From Cyclobacterium jeungdonense (GTDB lineage: Bacteria; Bacteroidota; Bacteroidia; Cytophagales; Cyclobacteriaceae), in the NCBI RefSeq assembly GCF_010994275.1, contig NZ_WMCD01000011.1:1-64000 (forward strand): a stretch of DNA of 64,000 nt, read 5' to 3'. A program made the position numbers and the translations under genes. Positions 36,559 to 44,132 of this stretch are shown one piece after another. The stretch's first letter is position 1. Every line of letters begins with the position of its first letter. The notes beneath the pieces were generated by a model, which was given only the letters and a program-made list of their open reading frames with translations, ran no database searches and was not told the origin of the DNA.

Positions 36559-37701
36559 ATGACTAATTTAAACAGAAGAAATTGGCTGAAATCCAGTCTT
36601 ACGATGACAGCCGGCCTCATGACCATGGGATACGCGGGGGCTGGTACAGAAGAGGAAGTAATTTCTTCCTTTCTTCCAAAAAAGGAGCGCTACGCCAGGT
36701 TGACTTCCAACGAAAATCCTTTTGGCCCTTCCGACTCCGCTAAGAAGGCACTAAAAGCGGCTATTGATGATGCCTTTTTATACCCCAGAGAATACAGGCA
36801 GAAATTGATGAGCCTGATAGCGCAGGAGGAAGGCGTAACAGAAGACCACATTTTACTAGGAGCGGGTTCAAGTGAACTACTCCATGCATCGGCCAGAGTA
36901 TACGGAGGAGCTAATGGCAAAGTGTTATCTGCCGATCCCACCTATACTTCGCTGGTACGTTCTGCAGAATATATGGGTTCTGAATGGGTAAAAGTCCCGC
37001 TGGATAAGAACTTTGACCATGACTTGTCAACTATGGAATACAAGGTAAAGCCGGACGTATCCCTGGTATATCTGGTAAACCCAAACAACCCTACCGGTAA
37101 GATTATGACTGGAGAGGAAATTATTGGTTTTTGTAACACCGTATCGGATAAGGTTCCTGTATTTGTAGATGAAGCCTATTGGGATTACATGGAAAACCCT
37201 AAAGGGTCTACCACTTCGGCTTGTATTAAGCAAGGGAAAAACGTCATTGTGGCCAGGACATTTTCAAAAGTGCACGCATTTGCAGGATTGCGAGTTGGGT
37301 ATTGTATCGCCCAGCCGGAGGTAATCAAAGAAATAGCCAAAGAAGGACCAAGAAACAGCCTAAGCGGCCCTTCCATGAGTGCGGCCACAGCTAGTCTTGT
37401 CGATAAGGAGTTTATCAAGTATTCTGTAAAAATGAATAACGAAGGGAAAAAATTTGTATATGATGTACTGGAAAAGACCGGACACGATTATTTTCCTTCC
37501 CATACTAATTTCATTCTTTTTCCTATTGCTATGGATAGCGAAGACTTCAAAAAGAAGATGCTCGCTAAAGGGGTAGGGATCAAAAGCATGAATGTAGCGG
37601 GACAGGATTATTGTCGCGTAAGTATGGGTAAAATGGATGATTTGGAAATGTTTGCCGGTGCTTTTAAGCAGGTTATTTCTACAAAAATAAATCAATCTTA
37701 A
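36559..37701 (+). CDS. Tat-exported PLP-dependent aminotransferase (HisC-like fold)
   Basis: A 380-residue class I/II aminotransferase related to histidinol-phosphate aminotransferase. The N-terminus NRRNWLKSS followed by a hydrophobic stretch is a clear twin-arginine signal, unusual for this cytoplasmic family. Conserved features are NENPFGPS, NPNNPTG (near 174), FVDEAYWDY, the PLP lysine in ARTFSKVH (near 236), GLRVGY, and the carboxylate-binding Arg in YCRVSMG. It should transfer amino groups in the periplasm, after folding with PLP in the cytoplasm. It is the last gene after SusCD and is a paralogue of the gene at 39319-40485. The substrate is unknown. Confidence 0.85.
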   Translation: MTNLNRRNWLKSSLTMTAGLMTMGYAGAGTEEEVISSFLPKKERYARLTSNENPFGPSDSAKKALKAAIDDAFLYPREYRQKLMSLIAQEEGVTEDHILLGAGSSELLHASARVYGGANGKVLSADPTYTSLVRSAEYMGSEWVKVPLDKNFDHDLSTMEYKVKPDVSLVYLVNPNNPTGKIMTGEEIIGFCNTVSDKVPVFVDEAYWDYMENPKGSTTSACIKQGKNVIVARTFSKVHAFAGLRVGYCIAQPEVIKEIAKEGPRNSLSGPSMSAATASLVDKEFIKYSVKMNNEGKKFVYDVLEKTGHDYFPSHTNFILFPIAMDSEDFKKKMLAKGVGIKSMNVAGQDYCRVSMGKMDDLEMFAGAFKQVISTKINQS

Positions 37702-37744
37702 TTTAGGGTGCAATAAATTTGTAATCAGACATTTTTATAAAAAT

Positions 37745-37775
37745 AAAAACCGGTCCGGATCAGGCCGGTTTTTTT
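37745..37775 (+). terminator. Intrinsic terminator after the first aminotransferase
   Basis: Stem AAACCGG / CCGGTTT with an interior bulge and CC/GG extension, followed by a run of seven T, 44 bases after the stop codon. Confidence 0.75.
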
Positions 37776-37986
37776 ATGTTTTATCGGGTTCCTAAAAAGG
37801 GGAAAACGGTTTTCATTGAGATTAACGATTACAAGGTACAGCATTTTAGCTTTCTGTTATTTTTCACTAGGTCAGTTTTATCAGGATATGAACCTGCTGT
37901 TTTTCAAAAATGTCAAGACCAGGACAACTATCCCCCTATTCTGATAGTGAATAATTTTAAATCCTTTCTAAAGCCCTGGTATTAGG

Positions 37987-38030
37987 TCGGGACAGCGAAT
38001 CCGATTTGTAGTATCCGGATTCGTCCCGGT
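37987..38030. repeat. Imperfect hairpin in the intergenic region
   Basis: CGAATCCG (37996-38003) pairs with CGGATTCG (38016-38023), extended by GGGAC / GTCCC after a small bulge. It lies between the terminators of two convergent transcripts; its role is unknown. The remaining sequence of 37776-37986 holds nothing recognisable. Confidence 0.5.
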
Positions 38031-38033
38031 TAA

Positions 38034-38070
38034 TAAAAAAAAAGCAGCTTTCCACCTGAAAAGCTGCTTT
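38034..38070 (-). terminator. Intrinsic terminator of the AEC transporter transcript
   Basis: AAAGCAGCTT / AAGCTGCTTT stem with a 10-base loop; on the minus strand it is followed by a long T run. It lies about 60 bases beyond the AEC transporter stop. Confidence 0.8.
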
Positions 38071-38129
38071 CTGTAGTTAGCAGAGGTTAATCTGATCACA
38101 TTTTAAATTAATTGTTAGTGGTAAATTTT

Positions 38130-39248
38130 TTAGGAGGAATGGGTTTCTTTCTCCAATGCTGGTTCATATTCTATCAATTTAAACCACTTTAACAGTGGTT
38201 TGAATAACCCTAAGCCAAGAAATACGAATCCTACAGAGAACAGCGTAGTAGAGGAAGTGAATATTTCCCCGAAAGAAAATACAGTTAACATGATCACCGT
38301 TGTAAAGGGGAGTGAGCAGGCCAGGATATTCACAGCTAATTCCATATCGAAGGTCTTGTTCCTTTTCTTTTCATTTTCCTGCTCCAAGGCAGTGACGGAT
38401 GCCATGTGTGCAAAGGGCCAGAAACTGATGGCACTCTGCGGGAACACCACCAAAACCAATATGGCGGCATATGATAATTGGGGGGCAAAGATCAAAACAA
38501 AACCGCTTAACAGAAAGGTAAGACCGGAACGGATCATCAGTAAACCAGCGATTTTTCTAATTTGCTTCCAATTGAATACTACTGCAATTCCAATGAAAAT
38601 TAAAACCAATGGAGTCATCAGGTTACTCAGCGTACCTATGGCTGTACCAATAAATACCGGCAGGTTTTCCAGATGAATCCCTACACTAATTAGTATCAGT
38701 GCAAGAATTATAACCATATTGATAGGTTCATTCACCAGGCTTAACAGTAGCGATTTGATTTTGTCCCGGTTTCCGGTTTTAATGTCGTTATTGATTTTAA
38801 AATACCAGCTCATCGCAATCATGTAGGCGATTACGAGAACAAATATCTTGTTCCCTATATCGGCTAGTGCTCCCCATGCCAGCGCATCGTCTCCGAGATA
38901 CTCTATCAAGAATGGAAAACATGAAAGCCCAGGAGCTAACGATGGAAAGAGCAACAAATAAGTTCGGTAGGAAGAGGAATCCTTTTCAATCCCGAAGAGT
39001 GGCAATGTATATTTAAGTATAAAGTAAAGTATAAAGTTAAATGAAATGGCCATTATGGGCAGGGCCAACAAATCCCATTGAACCTCCGCTTTGAGCAATG
39101 CTACAAATATAATTGCCGGTAAAGCGACCGTGAGGATTAGTGTTTTGAGCCCCTTCTGCTGGGCCGGATCTTTCAGCTTTTTTCTCAGTAAAAACCCGAT
39201 AACCAATAGCAATAGCAGAGAAAGCGTCTTTTGGACAGCTAAGTTCAT
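38130..39248 (-). CDS. AEC-family (auxin efflux carrier-like) permease
   Basis: A 372-residue, roughly ten-helix inner-membrane protein with the AEC N-terminal pattern (LLLLLVIGFLLRKK, LKTLILTVALPAIIF) and the broken-helix region in the first half. Characterised bacterial relatives move dicarboxylic or keto acids such as malate and malonate, but the substrate here is unknown. It lies 70 bases downstream of the second aminotransferase gene on the same strand, suggesting it moves an amino acceptor or the keto-acid product of transamination (inference). Confidence 0.75.
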   Translation of the reverse strand: MNLAVQKTLSLLLLLVIGFLLRKKLKDPAQQKGLKTLILTVALPAIIFVALLKAEVQWDLLALPIMAISFNFILYFILKYTLPLFGIEKDSSSYRTYLLLFPSLAPGLSCFPFLIEYLGDDALAWGALADIGNKIFVLVIAYMIAMSWYFKINNDIKTGNRDKIKSLLLSLVNEPINMVIILALILISVGIHLENLPVFIGTAIGTLSNLMTPLVLIFIGIAVVFNWKQIRKIAGLLMIRSGLTFLLSGFVLIFAPQLSYAAILVLVVFPQSAISFWPFAHMASVTALEQENEKKRNKTFDMELAVNILACSLPFTTVIMLTVFSFGEIFTSSTTLFSVGFVFLGLGLFKPLLKWFKLIEYEPALEKETHSS

Positions 39249-39318
39249 ATGAATAAATAATCAGTTGTTAGTGAAAGTGTAGTGGGTGGCTATTCAGGGT
39301 TTATTGCTAATTGCAGGC

Positions 39319-40485
39319 TCAGGTAGTTACCGTTTTCAAAGCATTGCTAAACAGCTTCATCTCATCCATGGTACCCATACTTACCCTGCACCAAGGTTGG
39401 TCTGCGATGGAGTACACACGAATACCGACACCTTGATCCATCATTTTCCCGGCAAAGACTTTACCTTCCTCTTGGATAGGGAAAATCATAAAACTGGTGT
39501 GCGAGGGAATGGGATCAAATCCCATAGATTCAACTTGCTCTAACGTATAAGCTTTGGATTCAGCATTCCATTTTCTGCACGAAGCAAGAAATTTTTCGTC
39601 CTTGATACTGGCAATGGCGCCTTTCAGGGAAGTTACACAGAGTCCCATTGTACCTCGAACCATGCTGGTGATAGATTTAATACGTTCTTCAGTAGCCACC
39701 AGGTATCCTACCCGCAAACCTGCCATGCCGTGAATTTTAGAAAAGGTTCGGGCCACCATGACATCGTGTCCTTGAGAAACAAGATTCACCATGGTGTGAT
39801 CCTCTGGTTTGTCCATAAATTCCAGATAGGCTTCATCTACGAATACAGGACGCTTTTTAGCGGCGCTTTTACAAAATGCTTTTAAATCTTCCGGATCGGT
39901 AATGGCGCCCATTGGATTATTGGGGTTACAAACATAAAGAAGCTTGGTTTCGGAATCGATGGCCGCTTCCATGCCGTCCAGATCATGTGAGTAATCCATT
40001 TTCAAAGGAACTGCTTTCCATTCGCCTCCCATGGCTTTTGCCGTATTGACAAGTGACATGTAGGAAGGATCAGCTGAAACTACGTTTCCCCCATCTTTAC
40101 ATAAGACAATGGCCGTTTTTTCCAGCATATCAGTGGATCCAGGGCCAAGCATGATGTTTTCTGGTTTTACTCCCTCTTTTTCAGCCAACATATCTATCAA
40201 ATAGGCAGCATCCGAATGTCCATACCTGTTTCCCAGGCTGATGGATTCAGCGATGGCTTTCTGTACGTTGGGGGAAGGACCAAAAGGATTTTCATTGGCC
40301 AAAAGCCTGGCCTTCATCTTTACATCTTTGTAAATGGGATTCATTTCCCATAACATGCTTTCGCTGCTCCAATTTTTTCCGGATACCGCAGTCGTTTTTG
40401 CATGTAAGTTTCCAGTAATTAATGGCAGGGATCCTAAACCTAGTACGCTGGTCTTTAACCAGTCCCTTCTGTTGAAATTTTTCAT
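39319..40485 (-). CDS. Second Tat-exported PLP-dependent aminotransferase
   Basis: A 388-residue paralogue of the protein at 36559-37701, again starting with a twin-arginine signal (NRRDWLKTS plus a hydrophobic segment). Aminotransferase motifs are intact: NENPFGPSP, SADPSYMSL, NPNNPMGA, FVDEAYLEF, the PLP lysine in ARTFSKIH (near 248), GLRVGY and WCRVSMG. It begins its own leftward transcript with the AEC permease. It may share a substrate class with the SusCD-linked enzyme but differ in specificity. Confidence 0.85.
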   Translation of the reverse strand: MKNFNRRDWLKTSVLGLGSLPLITGNLHAKTTAVSGKNWSSESMLWEMNPIYKDVKMKARLLANENPFGPSPNVQKAIAESISLGNRYGHSDAAYLIDMLAEKEGVKPENIMLGPGSTDMLEKTAIVLCKDGGNVVSADPSYMSLVNTAKAMGGEWKAVPLKMDYSHDLDGMEAAIDSETKLLYVCNPNNPMGAITDPEDLKAFCKSAAKKRPVFVDEAYLEFMDKPEDHTMVNLVSQGHDVMVARTFSKIHGMAGLRVGYLVATEERIKSITSMVRGTMGLCVTSLKGAIASIKDEKFLASCRKWNAESKAYTLEQVESMGFDPIPSHTSFMIFPIQEEGKVFAGKMMDQGVGIRVYSIADQPWCRVSMGTMDEMKLFSNALKTVTT

Positions 40486-40639
40486 AAGTCCTCTTTTGTA
40501 AAGTGGTTAAATATTTTGGTATAAATTTAACCCAAATTTGAATGAAAAAAAATATAATTAATAAAAATAGGTGCTAAAAATAACTATGTTTATTATTATG
40601 TGTATGAAAAAATAGAAAACAAGGTAAAAAATAAACCAA

Positions 40640-40667
40640 TTGATTAAACAAACTATAGTTTAGTCAA
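40640..40667. promoter_or_regulatory. Possible operator: near-perfect inverted repeat
   Basis: TTGATTAAAC (40640-40649) and GTTTAGTCAA (40658-40667) are inverted copies with one mismatch around an 8-base spacer; a perfect 12-base palindrome AAACTATAGTTT overlaps at 40650-40661. It lies in the 385-base divergent gap between the second aminotransferase and the repressor operon, and could serve either. Confidence 0.45.
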
Positions 40668-40820
40668 AAGCGTAGCCTTTACCTAGCTTATTTTTTTAGG
40701 TTCTTATTTTTCTTGCATGCTTTTACCTTGTTTAATTGCAAGTAAGCCTGGGGAGTTTGGTTATTTTTTCGTTGGACAGTAAACCGGTTAAAAAGAGAAA
40801 AAAGGCGATTTTTGTTGGTT

Positions 40821-40847
40821 TATAAAAATAACATTTTTATTTTTATA
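40821..40847. promoter_or_regulatory. Possible operator of the repressor operon: 10-base inverted repeat
   Basis: TATAAAAATA and TATTTTTATA are perfect inverted copies separated by 7 bases, 24 bases upstream of the first start codon of the operon. The size and symmetry suit a dimeric HTH repressor. The AT-only composition makes a chance match possible. Confidence 0.45.
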
Positions 40848-40870
40848 ATGTTGATTTAACAAACATCGCT

Positions 40871-41128
40871 ATGAGAGAATCGGACAGAATCCAATTTACG
40901 GCTAAACAGCTATCTTCAGGAAATCTTCAGGTTAAGTTTTACATTCAGCATGCCGATAAACCCAGTTATGGGTATTTATTAATAGAAGCGGGCTGTACGG
41001 AGGAAGAAATCCGTAATGAAATAAAATCGCGTCTTGCTCGCCGGGAGGATTCGGGAATGGACTTGCTACGATTCACCTTCAAAAATCAGTGGAAAGACGA
41101 CCATCAATTTTATTATTATTCCGCATGA
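40871..41128 (+). CDS. Small hypothetical protein upstream of the S24 repressor
   Basis: An 85-residue protein, no signal peptide, with mixed alpha-beta composition (GNLQVKFYIQHADKPSYGYLLIEAGC, then a charged helix, then LLRFTFKNQWK). No family is recognised. Its stop overlaps the repressor start (ATGA), so the two are translationally coupled. A partner or modulator of the repressor is plausible but not shown. Confidence 0.65.
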   Translation: MRESDRIQFTAKQLSSGNLQVKFYIQHADKPSYGYLLIEAGCTEEEIRNEIKSRLARREDSGMDLLRFTFKNQWKDDHQFYYYSA

Positions 41129-41895
41129 ATCGGTTACCTGGAAATTTACGGTTTTTGCGAAAGAGGGCTGGCATGACGCAAGGGCAGCTGGCTGAAAAAA
41201 TTGGAGTCCAGCGGAGTATGATTTCAGCTTATGAAGATGGGAGATCCGATCCCAAACTTGCTGCTTTGGAGGTGATGGCCTCCGTTTTCGATATCGTAAT
41301 CGACGAACTTCTTTTTTGGGATATTGAATCTAACGGCAGGAGGTATTTGCAACAGAATAAACTTAAAATCTTGACAGTAACCCTGGACGACCAAGAGGAA
41401 GAATGGATAAGTATGGTCGGAGCGAAAGCTTCTGCCGGCTATTTAAATGGGTATGCAGATCCTGAATACATGGAAAACCTACCTAATTTCAGGCTTCCCA
41501 ATCTTTCTAAGGATAAAACATACCGGGCATTCGAAATAAGCGGGGACAGCATGCTTCCTTTAATGCCGGGAACCCTTATCATCGGAGCTTACCTGGAGCA
41601 TGGGATGGAAATCAAAAATGGAAAAACCTATGTGTTGGTCACAAAAAGTGAAGGGATCGTTTATAAAAGGGTTTTTAATTACATAGCGGAACATGGAAAA
41701 TTGTTCGTTGTATCAGATAATGACCGGTATAAGCCTTATGACATTCCCATCGAAGAGGTACTTGAGATTTGGGAAGCCAAAGCCTATGTAAGCGCTCATT
41801 TTCCAGACCCTTCTTCCGGACCACTCACCATCGAAGATTTGGGGAAAATGATCCGGGAGGTGCAGCAAGATATACGAAAAATTTCAGGAAGTTGA
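41125..41895 (+). CDS. XRE-type HTH repressor with LexA-like S24 peptidase domain
   Basis: Start is placed at ATG 41125 (MNRLPGNLRFLRK), overlapping the previous stop. The 256-residue protein has an HTH_3 domain (AGMTQGQLAEKIGVQRSM, about 1-60) and a C-terminal S24 domain with the catalytic Ser in SGDSMLPL (near 141) and Lys in VYKRVF (near 180). An Ala-Gly candidate self-cleavage site occurs at ASAGYLNG (near 103). Relatives self-cleave after DNA damage or bind DNA constitutively. No phage genes surround it, so it may control a host stress response. Two candidate operators lie upstream. Confidence 0.85.
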   Translation: MNRLPGNLRFLRKRAGMTQGQLAEKIGVQRSMISAYEDGRSDPKLAALEVMASVFDIVIDELLFWDIESNGRRYLQQNKLKILTVTLDDQEEEWISMVGAKASAGYLNGYADPEYMENLPNFRLPNLSKDKTYRAFEISGDSMLPLMPGTLIIGAYLEHGMEIKNGKTYVLVTKSEGIVYKRVFNYIAEHGKLFVVSDNDRYKPYDIPIEEVLEIWEAKAYVSAHFPDPSSGPLTIEDLGKMIREVQQDIRKISGS

Positions 41896-41909
41896 GGCTG
41901 AGCTTTGCG

Positions 41910-42677
41910 TCAGCCCGTTGCCAATGACCTAAATTTTTCGAGAATACTTGCTTTTGCATCGAATCCCCGATCAATATTTATAATTCCTTTATTAAATTCA
42001 TGCCAGTATCCGTCTCCACAATCCAGGTATATCCCCTTATCGACAGGTTCCTGTTCTTTAGCTGAATCATAGTCATAGTCCGGGATAAAAATCAGAGAAG
42101 CTAATTTCCTTCCTTCTTCCCAATCCAGGGCTCCTGTTTGTTCATTTATTTTTAGCTCAACCCGTCTTATCGAAAACTTGAATAATAGTTCCACGAATGT
42201 TTCCTTTTCCGGACTAATTTCTTTAAAACGGATGCACAAGGGAGCCTCTTTCTTGCTAATCTCATAAATGGCCTGGATGTAATCCTGACAACTCAGGTAC
42301 CAATCTTCCTGATTAAGCGGAATGTCGCGGGTAATTTTGCCATGTATGTCTTTGGCTAGTAATTTGATGCCTCCTTTTTCTCCAAGGGTTTTTTGGTTAG
42401 ACCACTTGGATGAGGCATATAATTTTTTGAAAACATTTTCCCATAAATTCGGAATCTCACCCGTATACCGGTAATCGTCATCGAGGGTAAATCCCTCTTC
42501 GGTAATTTCCTCTGGACTTAATTCCTCTCTTCCGGTATATTGAATATCAAATTGGGTGTTGACGAAGTTCTTGCCAAAGGATAACTTTAACTTAAACACA
42601 TGACTGAATGGTGGTGGGACCTCTCCGGTTTGATAATCAACTTCCAGTCGGGTGATATCGTCAGATTTTAAATGCAT
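41910..42677 (-). CDS. Hypothetical protein, no recognised family
   Basis: Start is placed at ATG 42677 (MHLKSDDITRLEV); the frame is open to 42704. The 255-residue protein is soluble, mostly beta with charged loops, and has no signal peptide or membrane segment. Short features such as YLDCGDGYWHEFN and FIPDYDYDS are not diagnostic. It converges on the S24 repressor, with 14 bases between the stops, and a short hairpin (GGCTGA / TCAGCC, 41896-41915) bridges the two ends. Confidence 0.6.
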   Translation of the reverse strand: MHLKSDDITRLEVDYQTGEVPPPFSHVFKLKLSFGKNFVNTQFDIQYTGREELSPEEITEEGFTLDDDYRYTGEIPNLWENVFKKLYASSKWSNQKTLGEKGGIKLLAKDIHGKITRDIPLNQEDWYLSCQDYIQAIYEISKKEAPLCIRFKEISPEKETFVELLFKFSIRRVELKINEQTGALDWEEGRKLASLIFIPDYDYDSAKEQEPVDKGIYLDCGDGYWHEFNKGIINIDRGFDAKASILEKFRSLATG

Positions 42678-42828
42678 GGTGGTTTTTTTGAAAACAAGCC
42701 TCAAAATTAATGCTTATTCATTATTTCCAAGGTTTAAAATAGCAATTTCAATCAGAAAAACCTGAAATAGTTTTGCTAGGAGAGACTTTTTTCCTGAAAT
42801 GTCATGAATATTTTCGAATTTCGCAGGT

Positions 42829-43461
42829 ATGACGCAGTATACCCCTCTTTCTAGCACCAGCACTAACGAGCAGATTGCTCAGGAACTCTATCAAAATGGC
42901 TGGTCCATAACGGATCAATACATTTCAGAAAGCTTCAGAAAGGAATTATTGGAAGAGCAGCAGGATTTGGTATATCATGGTCAATTTCGCCATGCCGGGG
43001 TGGGAAAGGGCGAATCTTTTGCGATTCAACCTGAAATAAGGAGTGATAAAGTGCTGTGGATGGATGAAATGCAACTGACTCCGCTGCAGCAGACGTATTG
43101 GGATATGCTGGAAAATTTACGACTGGCTATTAACCAGCGTTGCTATTTGGGGCTGCGATCCTACGAAGCTCATTTTGCCATGTATCCACCTGGTTCTTTT
43201 TACCTCAGGCACCTCGATCAATTCCAGTCGGTAAGCTACCGGAAGGTGACCGTCATTCTCTATTTGAATGAGCATTGGGAAACATCGGATGGTGGTGCTC
43301 TTCGAATGTATTTTACGGCAGAAAATGGTGTGGAGGAATATCGGGATGTGCTTCCTGTCGGAGGAAGATTGGTCACTTTTCTAAGCGGAGAAATACCACA
43401 TGAAGTCTTACCCACGAAAAAAGCGCGCATAAGTATTACGGGATGGTTTAAGGATAGTTAA
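42829..43461 (+). CDS. 2-oxoglutarate/Fe(II)-dependent oxygenase
   Basis: A 210-residue prolyl-hydroxylase-like oxygenase. The iron facial triad is visible as His and Asp in RHLDQF (near 126-128) and the distal His in IPHEVL (near 189), with the 2OG-binding Arg in KARISITGWF. It probably hydroxylates a protein or small molecule in the cytoplasm, as does the PHD/SM-20 group it resembles; the substrate is unknown. It stands alone on this strand. Confidence 0.85.
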   Translation: MTQYTPLSSTSTNEQIAQELYQNGWSITDQYISESFRKELLEEQQDLVYHGQFRHAGVGKGESFAIQPEIRSDKVLWMDEMQLTPLQQTYWDMLENLRLAINQRCYLGLRSYEAHFAMYPPGSFYLRHLDQFQSVSYRKVTVILYLNEHWETSDGGALRMYFTAENGVEEYRDVLPVGGRLVTFLSGEIPHEVLPTKKARISITGWFKDS

Positions 43462-43475
43462 TAAGTGCCTGTAAA

Positions 43476-43982
43476 TTAACGGGGTTTATCATTTGCGTTC
43501 ATTTCCCGGATACGCATAGGCATGGCATCAATGGTTCCGAAAAGCTCCTTCCAATCAATTTTGGACTGTTCTCTGCGAAGTTTGGTTCCTCCATCTTTTC
43601 CTATCAGAACATAGCAGTCTTTTTTGGTGCCCAATGTGTGTTTTGCCCGCAACTGTTCGATGTAATCGGTGGAAAAAGTGAAGTCACTGTTGCTTTTTAG
43701 CGAATCTCCAAAAACAAAATACACCATATCCCTTTCTTTAATTTCACTTTCCAAGGTATCACTCTCAGGTATGAAAAGGTAATCTGCGTTTTCAGAATAG
43801 GAAGAAGTCGGAAAAACCAATAAAATGCGATTTTTCCAACGCAAATCTTCTAGTGTAATCTGATCATTTGCATCCATACCAGCCATAAGAAGTAAGAAAG
43901 AAAGAAATACTATTTTCACCTGTTTATTATTGTCTTTAAGCAGCCATAACCTGTCTCGATTTATCGGGGTGGAATCTCGCAA
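43476..43982 (-). CDS. Exported DUF4174-domain protein
   Basis: A 168-residue reading with the DUF4174 features LEDLRWKNRILLVF, a middle DMVYFVFGD and CYVLIGKDGGTKLR followed by IDAMPMRIREM. This thioredoxin-like family of unknown function is widespread. A hydrophobic run VKIVFLSFLLLMAG acts as a signal peptide if translation starts at GTG 43919 rather than ATG 43982; the later start gives a more normal N-terminus. It converges with the oxygenase gene. Confidence 0.75.
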   Translation of the reverse strand: MRDSTPINRDRLWLLKDNNKQVKIVFLSFLLLMAGMDANDQITLEDLRWKNRILLVFPTSSYSENADYLFIPESDTLESEIKERDMVYFVFGDSLKSNSDFTFSTDYIEQLRAKHTLGTKKDCYVLIGKDGGTKLRREQSKIDWKELFGTIDAMPMRIREMNANDKPR

Positions 43983-44132
43983 ATGATAATCATCCCTCCG
44001 TTGGTCGCATGTGCCATGTTTGGTTTTATGATCAATTTTTATTTAGACCCAAGACATAACATCCATATCCGGGTAAAGGTTTGATCCTGTTTCACCTGGG
44101 TAGAAAAAAGAGAGTTGATGGAGGTCGTGAGA

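Noticed and set aside
37776..37985. A 69-codon ORF between the first aminotransferase terminator and the AEC gene
   Set aside because: It begins inside the terminator T-run, has no recognisable features and no promoter; it is more likely a chance reading frame.
40486..41895. The S24 repressor as a sign of a prophage
   Set aside because: No integrase, terminase, capsid or tail genes occur nearby, and all neighbours are ordinary chromosomal genes.
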